A stretch of 64,000 nucleotides of DNA from Mediannikoviicoccus vaginalis. GTDB taxonomy: Bacteria; Bacillota; Clostridia; Tissierellales; Peptoniphilaceae. This document shows positions 1 to 11,762 of the stretch, in pieces. The notes below the pieces were generated by a model, which was not told the origin of the DNA, ran no database searches, and worked only from the letters and a program-made list of their open reading frames with translations. The DNA is taken from contig NZ_CAKMRI010000001.1 in NCBI RefSeq assembly GCF_928097925.1, positions 124,001 through 188,000 on the forward strand, in the 5' to 3' direction. The position numbers and the translations under genes were made by a program. Within the stretch, counting starts at the first letter, position 1; each line of letters opens with the position of its first letter.

Positions 1-1076
1 GTAACAATACCAGTTGTTCTTTCACCAAGGGCAACCACACATGCTCCTGTCAGTGTAGCTAAATCAACTATAGGTTCAGCATCAGTCTTTGTAGCTGCAT
101 AGTAAATTGCATCTGCTAAAGTTAAACGGCCTTCAGCATCGGTGTTGTCAACTTCGATAAAAGTTCCCTTCATTGAACCAATAATGTCACCATTTTTATA
201 TGCACGTCCAGAAACCATGTTTTCACATGCTGCAACAAAACCGATTACATTTCTTTGAACTTTGTTTTTCGCAAGAGCATAGATAGAACCGATTACAGTT
301 GCAGATCCACCCATATCACCATGCATTGTTGCCATACCCTTAGCAGGCTTTATAGCATATCCACCAGAGTCATAAGTTAGACCCTTTCCAACAAGTCCGA
401 TTGGCTTTTGTCCTTCCACAGGAAGGTATTCCATAATAATAAACTTAGGTTCTTTATCTGATCCTTCAGCCACTGCTAAGAATGCCTTCATGCCAAGTTT
501 TTCAATTTCATCCTTATTTAATACCTTTACATTTACACCTACTGAAGAAAGATTTTCAGTAGCGGCCTTAGCTAAAGTTTCTGGATACATATCTATTGCA
601 GGAGTATTAACTAAAAATCTAGTAAAGTTAACTCCTTCTACAATATTTTCTCTATATTTAAAATCGTCTATTGTTAAATCTTGTTTAACCACAAAATTTA
701 TTGAAAGTTCTTTGCATTCTTCATCATCTTTTGTCTTGTAGTCATCAAATTTATATTCAGATTGCTTTATACCTTCAAATATGTTTAAAACTACATCATT
801 TGAAAAACTTTCATTAAAGACAACCTCTACATCATAAATATTAAACCTTTTAACTTCATTAATTGCCTTAAAGCCAAGGGTAATAAGTTTTCTTGGTTCT
901 TGATTTTCTTCATCTACTACAATGCAATATTCATTAACTTCAGAATTTTTTACTCTGTAAGCTTTAAAATCGCCTAGCTTAAAATAAACATCTTCATCTA
1001 CAGAACAGCACTCTGTGTTTTTGCAAAAATTAATAATGGATTTTTTCTCGATTTCTTCATTTAATTTATATTTCAT
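1..1076 (-). CDS. pepA: Leucyl aminopeptidase (M17 cytosol aminopeptidase), 3' end cut by window edge
   Basis: Reads from an ATG at 1076 leftwards, open to position 1, so the C-terminus lies outside the window; about 358 residues are visible. A strong AAGGAGGG site precedes the start. The translation carries M17 hallmarks: GKGLTYDSGGYAIKP and MHGDMGGSA (metal and active-site region), the signature NTDAEGRLTLADA, and TLTGACVVALG at the window edge. The family uses two divalent metals to remove N-terminal residues from peptides in the cytoplasm, which fits peptide and amino-acid fermentation. The N-terminal half is more divergent, as usual in this family. It is divergent from the lipoprotein gene at 1163. 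Confidence 0.93.
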   Translation of the reverse strand, partial: MKYKLNEEIEKKSIINFCKNTECCSVDEDVYFKLGDFKAYRVKNSEVNEYCIVVDEENQEPRKLITLGFKAINEVKRFNIYDVEVVFNESFSNDVVLNIFEGIKQSEYKFDDYKTKDDEECKELSINFVVKQDLTIDDFKYRENIVEGVNFTRFLVNTPAIDMYPETLAKAATENLSSVGVNVKVLNKDEIEKLGMKAFLAVAEGSDKEPKFIIMEYLPVEGQKPIGLVGKGLTYDSGGYAIKPAKGMATMHGDMGGSATVIGSIYALAKNKVQRNVIGFVAACENMVSGRAYKNGDIIGSMKGTFIEVDNTDAEGRLTLADAIYYAATKTDAEPIVDLATLTGACVVALGERTTGIV

Positions 1077-1117
1077 AAAATCCCTCCTTACAATTATTGT
1101 ACACTATTAATGATTGA

Positions 1118-1146
1118 TTGACACTACCATTTATACTTGTTAATAT
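1118..1146 (+). promoter_or_regulatory. Sigma-A-type promoter for the FMN-binding lipoprotein
   Basis: TTGACA at 1118-1123 and TAATAT at 1141-1146 are separated by exactly 17 nt. The predicted start (about 1153) falls on the ribosome site AAGGTGA of the gene at 1163, so the leader would be only about 10 nt. Confidence 0.7.
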
Positions 1147-1162
1147 TTAACAAGGTGAGATC

Positions 1163-1507
1163 ATGAAGAATAAAATAAAAATTATGACATTCATTTTATT
1201 GATGCTAATTAATCTAAATGGATGCAAGAAAATAAATAAAGCTGGAACATACGAAGATTATGGAAATGGTAGAAATGGAAAGATAAAAGTTTCAGTTACA
1301 ATAAATTCAGATGGAGAGATATCAGATATAGAGTTGCTTGAACACGAAGACAATAAAGAGTTTGTGGAAAAGGCATTTAAAGAGTTGAAGCCAAATATTA
1401 TAGAAAAAAATAGCGCTGATGTAGATGTGTCATCAGGAGCAACAGAGTCATCAAAAGGGATTTTAGAAGCGGTTGAAAAGGCTGTAGAGCAATCAAATAA
1501 AAAATAG
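1163..1507 (+). CDS. Small FMN-binding-domain lipoprotein
   Basis: 114 residues. The first 20 form a lipoprotein signal peptide ending in the lipobox LNGC (Cys21), so the mature protein should be anchored on the outer face of the membrane. The rest is a single FMN-binding domain of the RnfG/NqrC type with the SGAT motif (residues 91-94), whose Thr is in known relatives the site of covalent FMN attachment by ApbE. The domain is short and stands alone, so its electron partner is unknown. AAGGTGA lies just before the ATG. It precedes the exporter genes by 20 nt and may be cotranscribed with them. Confidence 0.75.
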   Translation: MKNKIKIMTFILLMLINLNGCKKINKAGTYEDYGNGRNGKIKVSVTINSDGEISDIELLEHEDNKEFVEKAFKELKPNIIEKNSADVDVSSGATESSKGILEAVEKAVEQSNKK

Positions 1508-1527
1508 AAAGAACTAGGACTGATAAT

Positions 1528-2295
1528 ATGGCGATTTTAGAAAGAAAAGACGCTGACAAACTTGCTGTACTAGTAGCCAATGTAGCAAAATTACTTGTAA
1601 AAAACGGAGCTGAAATCTACAGGGCAGAAGATACAGGCAGAAGGATGTGCGAAAAATATCAAAATATTGAATATATAAATGTGTATGCCACTTACAACTT
1701 GGTAATGGTTAGCTTTTCATTAAACGGAGAGGAATTTTCTACCATGAGAACATTCCATGGAGTGGAATACAACTTGAGCAAAGTAGCGAATATAAATGAA
1801 TTTTCCAGGAGATTTACAACGGAGGGTATATCTGTAGATGAAGGAATCAAGGCCATAGAAAATATCTATTTTGAAAATGAAGAAAAAATGTTTCGTATGT
1901 CGCTTTATGCGGCTCTTGGATCCGCTTTCCTAATAGTAAACTTCAAAGGTGGTATACAGGATTTTATAATAACATTAATAGCTGCCTTTATAGGAGAACT
2001 ATGCTTTATTAGAATAAGCAAGAGAGAGATACCAATATTTATAAACACCATAATAGGTTGCTTCATAGCATCAAGCATATGTCATTTAACAATGATGCTT
2101 GGATTCGGTACATCAATAAATATAGTTGTAATGGGTTCCATAATGCCATTCTTGCCAGGAGTGTCCTTTACAAACTCAGTAAGGGATTTCTTGTCTGGAG
2201 AAGTCCAATCAGGACTAATGGCCCTAGTGCAATCACTTATAATAGCATCAGGAATGGCCCTCGGTGTAAGCTCTTCATTTTTATTATTTTCATAG
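1528..2295 (+). CDS. Threonine/serine exporter, ThrE N-terminal half (DUF1212 family)
   Basis: 255 residues. The N-terminal ~115 residues are soluble and contain the family signature NGAEIYRAEDTGRRM near residue 27; the C-terminal part has about five hydrophobic segments from residue ~120. This matches the DUF1212 (ThrE) domain. In Corynebacterium ThrE both halves are fused in one threonine/serine exporter; here the second half is the next gene, 10 nt downstream. The substrate is inferred from the family, not shown by the sequence. Confidence 0.82.
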   Translation: MAILERKDADKLAVLVANVAKLLVKNGAEIYRAEDTGRRMCEKYQNIEYINVYATYNLVMVSFSLNGEEFSTMRTFHGVEYNLSKVANINEFSRRFTTEGISVDEGIKAIENIYFENEEKMFRMSLYAALGSAFLIVNFKGGIQDFIITLIAAFIGELCFIRISKREIPIFINTIIGCFIASSICHLTMMLGFGTSINIVVMGSIMPFLPGVSFTNSVRDFLSGEVQSGLMALVQSLIIASGMALGVSSSFLLFS

Positions 2296-2305
2296 GAGGG
2301 GAAAA

Positions 2306-2809
2306 ATGAATATTATAATTAACGCTATAATGTCAGGACTTTCCTCCATAGGATATGGACTTATGTATAGAGTTCCAAAAAAAAGTGTGTTGGGAAATTT
2401 CTTTGCAGGAACAATCGGCACCTTAACCTATGGCATACTATGGAATAATTTTGGAATGACATTTGGAGCGTATTTAATAGCTTCTTTAATGATAGGAGTA
2501 ATGGCAGAAGTATTTGCTAGAATAAATAAACTTCCAGCAACAGTGTTTTTAGCACCGGGCCTAATACCACTTGTGCCAGGAATTGCTATATTCAACATGA
2601 TGAATGCCTTTGCAAAAAAAAGTTATGCAGAAGCTTTATCAAACCTATCCAATGCTGCAAGCTATGCAATGGGAATAGCGCTGGGTATAGTGGTGTCATC
2701 ATTATATTCAAGATCACTTAAAAACTATAGAACCTATTTTAAACTTGTAAAGATAAAAAGAATAAGTAAAAAGAAAAAAGAAACAGACAATAGAGATATC
2801 TTACAATAA
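2306..2809 (+). CDS. Threonine/serine exporter, ThrE C-terminal half (DUF3815 family)
   Basis: 167 residues with four to five hydrophobic segments and the motif PATVFLAPGLIPLVPG near residue 85, characteristic of DUF3815/ThrE_2 proteins. A GGAGGGG site precedes the ATG. It is the natural partner of the preceding gene and they probably form one membrane complex. The last ~25 residues are lysine-rich and likely cytoplasmic. Confidence 0.82.
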   Translation: MNIIINAIMSGLSSIGYGLMYRVPKKSVLGNFFAGTIGTLTYGILWNNFGMTFGAYLIASLMIGVMAEVFARINKLPATVFLAPGLIPLVPGIAIFNMMNAFAKKSYAEALSNLSNAASYAMGIALGIVVSSLYSRSLKNYRTYFKLVKIKRISKKKKETDNRDILQ

Positions 2810-2864
2810 ATAAAATAAGAAATAGGATTATTTTACAAAAAATTAAAGAAACCTTAAAAAAGAC

Positions 2865-2893
2865 TTGACAATGATAAATAAAGTTGATATTAT
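2865..2893 (+). promoter_or_regulatory. rrn promoter P1 (upstream)
   Basis: TTGACA at 2865-2870, 17 nt, then TATTAT at 2888-2893 (an overlapping TATAAT at 2891-2896 would give a 20-nt spacer). A hairpin followed by seven T residues begins almost at the predicted start site. Confidence 0.6.
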
Positions 2894-2897
2894 AATT

Positions 2898-2924
2898 AGG
2901 CACTCAGTTGAGTTGCCTTTTTTT
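2898..2924 (+). terminator. Hairpin plus T-tract between rrn P1 and P2
   Basis: AGGCACTCA (2898-2906) pairs with TGAGTTGCCT (2909-2918) with one bulged T, followed by a run of T to 2924. It could end the exporter operon, or stop transcripts from P1 almost at once. Confidence 0.6.
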
Positions 2925-2960
2925 AATACAAAATTTTCGAAAGAAAAAAATAAAAAAAGC

Positions 2961-2989
2961 TTGACAACAAAAAATCTACACGCTAGACT
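2961..2989 (+). promoter_or_regulatory. rrn promoter P2 (main)
   Basis: TTGACA at 2961-2966, exactly 17 nt, then TAGACT at 2984-2989, with an A-rich tract just upstream. Transcription would begin near 2996, about 120 nt before mature 16S. Confidence 0.75.
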
Positions 2990-3116
2990 ATAGAAGTTGT
3001 CACTCAAAGCGAGTGCAAAGAACCTAAACAAGTAAAAAGTGTAAAAAACTTTTGAGTAAGTACAACCAAACAATTTCGGTGAAAAAAATAAAAGTCAGCG
3101 AGAGCTGATCAAACAT

Positions 3117-4651
<1,535 letters not shown>

Positions 4652-4750
4652 AGTACAATAGAGTTTTTTACACTTAACTTAGGTTCAAAAGAACATTGAA
4701 AAGAGAATACAGAGACAAAAGCAAGAAAATGGAAAAGTAAAAATATTTCC

Positions 4751-7655
<2,905 letters not shown>

Positions 7656-7688
7656 GGGAATATTGTTACTTTTCAAAAGTTGCAAAAA

Positions 7689-7804
7689 ATGGGCGAAGAT
7701 AGCGGAAGGGATACACCTGTTCCCATCTCGAACACAGAAGTTAAGTCTTCTAGCGCCGATGGTACTATGGGGGAGAGCCCATGGGAGAGTAGGTATTCGC
7801 CCGT
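7689..7804 (+). rRNA. rrf: 5S ribosomal RNA
   Basis: About 116 nt. GGGCGAAGATAGCGG near the 5' end pairs with GTATTCGCCC at the 3' end, and the internal CCCATCTCGAACACAGAAG block is diagnostic. It lies about 33 nt after 23S and is followed directly by a strong terminator. The exact ends are approximate. Confidence 0.93.
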
Positions 7805-7806
7805 CA

Positions 7807-7831
7807 GACTCTACATTGTAGAGTCTTTTTT
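7807..7831 (+). terminator. rRNA operon terminator
   Basis: Perfect 8-bp stem GACTCTAC/GTAGAGTC with an ATT loop, followed by six T residues. Confidence 0.92.
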
Positions 7832-7976
7832 ATTAATGACTTTAGTCTGTTGAGTTCGCTTGCGAACGAAACAATAAACTACCCGCTATGCGGGTAGGCG
7901 TTCTTAGGTTATACCAAAAAAATCACCAAGTATTATAATAGAGTTGTTCAGACCTAATATAATAAGAGGTGATTTT

Positions 7977-8432
7977 GTGGCAAATAAAACTAATTCATTA
8001 TCTCACACAAAATGGATGTGCAAGTATCACATAGTCTTCACCCCAAAGTATAGACGAAAAGTGATATTTAATCAATATAGAGAAAGTCTCATAGAAATAT
8101 TTAAATTACTTTGCAAATACAAAGGAGTAGAAATAATAGAAGGGCATATGATGCCAGACCATGTACACATGTTAGTAAGTATTCCACCCAAAATATCAGT
8201 ATCAAGTTTTATGGGATATTTGAAAGGAAAAAGTGCCTTAATGATGTTTGACAGACATGCAAATTTAAAATATAAATTTGGTAATCGTCATTTTTGGGCA
8301 GAAGTATATTATGTGAGCACAGTGGGATTGAATGAAAAAACAATAGCAAAATATATAAGAGAGCAAGAGCAACACGATATAGCACTTGATAAGTTGAGTG
8401 TAAAAGAATATACAGATCCGTTTGGGAAATAG
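7977..8432 (+). CDS. tnpA: IS200-family Y1 transposase TnpA
   Basis: 151 residues from a GTG at 7977 preceded by AGAGGTGA; an in-frame ATG at 7944 has no ribosome site. It has the Y1 HUH transposase signature: the HUH pair in MPDHVHMLVSIPP, the fold start MCKYHIVFTPKYRRKVI, and the catalytic Tyr in the EVYYVSTVG segment, followed by a helix (EKTIAKYIREQEQHD). Full length for the family and without internal stops, so potentially active. The enzyme moves single-stranded DNA by recognising the flanking hairpins. Confidence 0.93.
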   Translation: MANKTNSLSHTKWMCKYHIVFTPKYRRKVIFNQYRESLIEIFKLLCKYKGVEIIEGHMMPDHVHMLVSIPPKISVSSFMGYLKGKSALMMFDRHANLKYKFGNRHFWAEVYYVSTVGLNEKTIAKYIREQEQHDIALDKLSVKEYTDPFGK

Positions 8433-8441
8433 AAATTAAAA

Positions 8442-8573
8442 ATCCCTTTCAGGGATAAGCTAAAGTGGCAAAAACAGTTAGGTTTGAACAGAGTGAAAAC
8501 CAGCGCCTTGAGACGCTGGTTGGTATCACTCGGGCTTATAGCCCTTGAACAAACCACCCGTTTGACGGGTGGT
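8442..8573 (+). ncRNA. Structured right end of the insertion element, possible ωRNA-like RNA
   Basis: Successive pairings are visible: ATCCC/GGGAT (8442-8456); GAGTG (8491-8495) with CACTC (8527-8531) enclosing ACCAGCG (8499-8505) with CGCTGGT (8514-8520); GGGC/GCCC (8532-8544); and a terminal 9-bp ACCACCCGT/ACGGGTGGT hairpin (8553-8573). The last two hairpins close to the element end resemble the scaffold of IS605 guide RNAs. Whether it is transcribed is unknown; it may only be the DNA recognised by TnpA. Confidence 0.35.
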
Positions 8574-8656
8574 CATGATTGGTTACAATTTTTTTACATA
8601 TTTTTAATTTGCAATTCTCATTTTATTTTTATAGAATTAAAATAGGGGGTGTGAAC

Positions 8657-9325
8657 ATGGACGATAAAGTTAATTTTAATTCTATTTTTATATTTAGGTA
8701 TCTTGAAGATGAAGTAATAAATAAAGTTTATAATCTTGACATGGATCATGTGAAATTTAAGTCTGGAGATTTAGTAGTTTCTAGAGGGGATAAACTTAAT
8801 AGCCTTGTTGTTATAAGATCAGGACTTTTAAAACAGGCAAAGTACTTAAGCGATGGAAGCGAAAAGGTAGTGGCATACTACTATGAAAATGAAGTTTATC
8901 CACTACATTTATTCTATGCAGGTATTAAGCATTGGCCTTATGATATATATGCTGAGACAGAAAGTGATGTTTATTTTATTCCATGGGATGATTTAAATAG
9001 TATTATTTCTTCAAGCGAAACTCTTACTAACAATGTTCTAAGGTTTACAGCAAGTTGTACCTGTCACACTAAAATTATATTAAATGCCACAAGATATAAA
9101 AAAATTCAACAAAGACTTGCTTATTGGCTTGTAATGAAAAAATATGTGGATACTTGTAAAATACCGATGACTCAAAAGATGTTGTCTGATACTTTAAGAG
9201 TTACAAGACCTAGCCTTAATCAGGAATTAAAGAGACTTGAGAGCTTAGGTGTAATTAGTATTGATGTTAATGAAATTGAAGTTTTAGATGAGGAATATTT
9301 AGAAAATATCATTGAAGATGTGTAA
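8657..9325 (+). CDS. Crp/Fnr-family transcriptional regulator (first of two)
   Basis: 222 residues from the ATG at 8657, which follows a GGGGGTGTG ribosome site; an upstream in-frame start at 8579 would add an unlikely hydrophobic stretch. An N-terminal cyclic-nucleotide-binding-like beta-barrel (about 25-140) precedes a winged helix (about 150-220) whose recognition region reads TQKMLSDTLRVTRPSLNQEL. Cysteines occur (TASCTCHTK) but not the N-terminal spacing of an Fnr iron-sulphur cluster, so the ligand is unknown. It resembles the second regulator at 16520, and lies directly upstream of the amidase, whose promoter region carries an Fnr-geometry palindrome. Confidence 0.85.
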   Translation: MDDKVNFNSIFIFRYLEDEVINKVYNLDMDHVKFKSGDLVVSRGDKLNSLVVIRSGLLKQAKYLSDGSEKVVAYYYENEVYPLHLFYAGIKHWPYDIYAETESDVYFIPWDDLNSIISSSETLTNNVLRFTASCTCHTKIILNATRYKKIQQRLAYWLVMKKYVDTCKIPMTQKMLSDTLRVTRPSLNQELKRLESLGVISIDVNEIEVLDEEYLENIIEDV

Positions 9326-9338
9326 AAAACCTTTTCAT

Positions 9339-9381
9339 GTTCGAATACGAACTTGAGACATAGCAAAAAGGCTGTTAATAT
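9339..9381 (+). promoter_or_regulatory. Candidate Crp/Fnr-type operator and promoter of the amidase gene
   Basis: GTTCG-AATA-CGAAC (9339-9352) is a perfect 5-4-5 inverted repeat, the geometry of Fnr-type sites, with partial extension by CA/TG. A -10-like TAATAT lies at 9376-9381 without a good -35. The palindrome centre is then about 41.5-42.5 bp before the predicted start (9387-9388), the class II activation distance. The leader to the amidase ATG would be about 142 nt. Confidence 0.5.
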
Positions 9382-9394
9382 AGAATCAGAAAGC

Positions 9395-9438
9395 AAATCC
9401 AATAGAAAAAGAAAACGATAACAAATCTGATTGGATTT
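9395..9438 (+). promoter_or_regulatory. Inverted repeat in the amidase leader
   Basis: AAATCCAAT (9395-9403) and ATTGGATTT (9430-9438) are perfect 9-nt complements across a 26-nt A-rich loop. There is no following T-run, so it is more likely leader structure than a terminator; function unknown. Confidence 0.35.
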
Positions 9439-9529
9439 TAAGCTTTGAAGATTAGTCTTTATTACGAGCTCAAATGAAGATATTTAGAATGTATGAAAAC
9501 GATACTTAGAAAAAACAAAGGAGAATATT

Positions 9530-10273
9530 ATGACTGAAAAAATGAACCCTGATTTTAAATTTGTTGACGGCTATGGATTTAACGAAGATTTACTTAAAGA
9601 AGCATTTGCTGAAGCTAGAAAGATCTATAAAGAAAGAGGCTTCATGAGAGAAATGGGTCAAGGTATAGCTCCTGCTATAACTACTGTAGATATGGCTAAG
9701 GCTTGGATGAGTGAAGGTCACCCATTTACATGTGATAAGTCTGAAGAAGTTTGTGCAAACGCATTAAAGGTTCTTGAAGCTGGTAGAAAAGCAGGCGTTC
9801 CAATATTCCACACAACTACAGGCTATACTGGAGACAAGCAATGGGATTTACCTAGATGGGATGAAAAAATACCTATGAGTGCATTAGACATAGATAGTGA
9901 ATGGATGGAAATTGATCCTAAATTAAAACCACAACCAGAAGAACCAGTTATCCATAAGAAATATGCTTCTAACTTCTTTGGTACACATCTTGCTCATATT
10001 CTTACATTCTTAGGAGTAGATACTCTTATAGTTATGGGTGCAACTTCTTGTGCATGTGTTAGACATACTGTAATGGACTCTACTGGATATGGATTCAAGA
10101 CTCTTATTCCTGAAGGAACAGTTGGAGATAGAGTTCCAGGAGTTGTTGAATGGAATATGTTTGATATGGAAGCTAAATTTGCTGACGTACTTCCTGTAGA
10201 TGAAGTTGTTAAATACTTAGAAGGTATTGATAGCTCTGTTTATACTAAGCACGAAAGAAAACTTGACAAGTAA
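9530..10273 (+). CDS. N-carbamoylsarcosine amidase (isochorismatase-like cysteine hydrolase)
   Basis: 247 residues; AAAGGAG precedes the ATG. The isochorismatase-fold triad is visible: Asp54 (TTVDMAKAW), Lys143/144 (VIHKKYASNFFGTHL) and the nucleophile Cys176 in GATSCACVRHT. The N-terminal extension and the length fit N-carbamoylsarcosine amidohydrolase, which splits N-carbamoylsarcosine to sarcosine, CO2 and ammonia. The context supports this: a hydantoinase that could make the substrate lies downstream and a GrdG/GrdF-type reductase that could use the product lies beyond. Another carbamoyl-amino-acid amidase is the main alternative. A hairpin with T-run separates it from the hydantoinase gene. 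Confidence 0.78.
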   Translation: MTEKMNPDFKFVDGYGFNEDLLKEAFAEARKIYKERGFMREMGQGIAPAITTVDMAKAWMSEGHPFTCDKSEEVCANALKVLEAGRKAGVPIFHTTTGYTGDKQWDLPRWDEKIPMSALDIDSEWMEIDPKLKPQPEEPVIHKKYASNFFGTHLAHILTFLGVDTLIVMGATSCACVRHTVMDSTGYGFKTLIPEGTVGDRVPGVVEWNMFDMEAKFADVLPVDEVVKYLEGIDSSVYTKHERKLDK

Positions 10274-10280
10274 TTGAAAT

Positions 10281-10331
10281 AAAACGCTGTGGCAATTTAG
10301 GGCATTATGCATTAAATGCCCAGCGTTTTTT
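10281..10331 (+). terminator. Compound hairpin between amidase and hydantoinase genes
   Basis: AAAACGCT (10281-10288) pairs with AGCGTTTT (10322-10329), enclosing GGGCAT/ATGCCC (10300-10305 with 10316-10321), and ends in a T-run. It may end amidase transcripts or only reduce read-through into the hydantoinase, whose AAGGAG site follows at 10336. Confidence 0.65.
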
Positions 10332-10345
10332 CATAAGGAGATGCT

Positions 10346-11749
10346 ATGAAAAAATTAATTAAGAATGGTACTATTATTTCCGCTACTTCTGAATATGTTG
10401 CAGATATATTAATTGATGGCGAAAAAATTGTAGAAATCGGATTGAACTTGCCTGAAGATGGATGTGAAGTTATAGACGCTACTGGAAAATATGTTTTTCC
10501 AGGCGGAGTAGATGAGCATGTTCATATGGGACCTTTCGGATCTTATTCTTTTGAAACATCTCATGCTGCACTAGTTGGTGGGACTACTACAATCGTGGAC
10601 TTCGCTCCACAATTTAAAGGAAAAACTCTTATTGAGTCTTTAAAAGAGCATGAAAAGGAAAATGCAATAGGAAAAGCATCTTGTGATTATTCTTTCCATA
10701 CAATGGTAATGGATAATGATGAGGACTTACTCATGAGGAGTATTCCTGAGCTTGCCAAAAATGGCGTTGCAAATTTAAAATTCTTTATGGCTTATAAAGG
10801 CACTCCTTTTTATGCCAATGATGAATTGATTATAAAGGGAATGACTGAGGCGAAAAAATATGGTCTTACATCTATGCTACACTGTGAAAATGGAGACTTT
10901 ATTGAAGCTTTGGCTAAAAAATATAAAGAAGAGGGAGTTAAAGATCCTATAGGACACTCTCTATCTAGACCACCAATTGTTGAAGATGAAGCAACTTTTA
11001 GGGGGATTCAAATGGCAAAAATTGCTGATTGTCCTCTATATGTAGTGCATGTTACAACTAAAAATGCAATGAGGTTTATTAAAGAAGCTAGAGAAGAAGG
11101 ATATAGTGTATATGGTGAAACTTGTACCCATTATTTAACTCTAGATGAATCTAATTTCTTAAAACCTAATTTTGAAGGTGGAAAATATGTATGTGCTCCA
11201 GCATTGAGAACAAAAGATCACTTAGAGGCTTTATGGGATGCTGTTGACAAAGGATATTTGAAAGCTATAGGTTCAGATAATGCGGCTGTTAAAGGTGGAT
11301 TTGAAGCTAAGAAAAAAGGTATTGATGATTTTACTAAAATACCTAATGGATGCCCTGGAATGCAAAATAGACTTTATATGATTTGGACTCAAGGAGTTAT
11401 GAAGAATAGAATTACTAGACAAAAATTCGTGGAATTAACTTCTACTAATCCAGCTAAGGTTTGTGGATTCTATCCACAAAAGGGAGCCATACTTCCAGGA
11501 TCAGATGCTGATATAGTAATATATAATCCTGATGTTAAAGGAACTATTACCTTCAAAGATAATTATGAAGGTAGTGATTATGATACTTACGAAGGATTTG
11601 AAAGAGATGGTATTTGTGAAAAGGTATTCTTAAGAGGAAAACTTATGGCAGAAAATGGTAAATTTGTTGGTGATAAGGGAACTGGTCAATATATAAAACA
11701 AAAACCATATGCTCTTCCATATGATAGATATGTTCCAAGAGAAAAATAA
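10346..11749 (+). CDS. Dihydropyrimidinase/D-hydantoinase-type cyclic amidohydrolase, likely N-methylhydantoinase
   Basis: 467 residues, usual for the family. Binuclear metal ligands are visible: His58 and His60 (DEHVHMGPFG), the lysine to be carboxylated Lys145 (LKFFMAYKG), His179 (MLHCENGDF), His235 (VVHVTTKN) and Asp311 (AIGSDNAA). The family hydrolyses the ring amide of hydantoins and dihydropyrimidines without ATP. Asp311 is followed by Asn, where many relatives have His (SDHCPF), so the active-site edge is unusual. Its place between an N-carbamoylsarcosine amidase and a sarcosine-type reductase suggests N-methylhydantoin as substrate; hydantoin or dihydropyrimidines remain possible. It is not the ATP-dependent HyuA/HyuB type. 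Confidence 0.8.
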   Translation: MKKLIKNGTIISATSEYVADILIDGEKIVEIGLNLPEDGCEVIDATGKYVFPGGVDEHVHMGPFGSYSFETSHAALVGGTTTIVDFAPQFKGKTLIESLKEHEKENAIGKASCDYSFHTMVMDNDEDLLMRSIPELAKNGVANLKFFMAYKGTPFYANDELIIKGMTEAKKYGLTSMLHCENGDFIEALAKKYKEEGVKDPIGHSLSRPPIVEDEATFRGIQMAKIADCPLYVVHVTTKNAMRFIKEAREEGYSVYGETCTHYLTLDESNFLKPNFEGGKYVCAPALRTKDHLEALWDAVDKGYLKAIGSDNAAVKGGFEAKKKGIDDFTKIPNGCPGMQNRLYMIWTQGVMKNRITRQKFVELTSTNPAKVCGFYPQKGAILPGSDADIVIYNPDVKGTITFKDNYEGSDYDTYEGFERDGICEKVFLRGKLMAENGKFVGDKGTGQYIKQKPYALPYDRYVPREK

Positions 11750-11762
11750 AAATGAATTAACT

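Larger units (their letters stand above)
2810..3116. other. rRNA operon leader region without a gene
   Basis: This 307-nt stretch separates the exporter genes from 16S rRNA. I see no credible coding frame. It contains two promoters (2865-2893 and 2961-2989), a hairpin with a T-tract between them (2898-2924), and an AT-rich leader that runs into 16S. Confidence 0.8.
7854..8576 (+). mobile_element. IS200/IS605-type insertion element, tnpA only
   Basis: The transposase gene is bracketed by subterminal hairpins as in this family, which lacks classical terminal inverted repeats. At the left, GTTCGC/GCGAAC (7854-7867) and CTACCCGC/GCGGGTAG (7879-7897); at the right, ACCACCCGT/ACGGGTGGT (8553-8573). 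The two outer hairpins resemble each other (ACCCG/CGGGT cores). There is no tnpB. Exact ends cannot be fixed without an empty site. It sits between the rRNA terminator and the first Crp/Fnr gene and disrupts no visible gene. Confidence 0.75.

Noticed and set aside
2896-2918. CIRCE-like heat-shock operator (TTAGGCACTC...GAG) near rrn P1
   Set aside because: The spacing and right half do not match the CIRCE consensus; it is better explained as a terminator hairpin.
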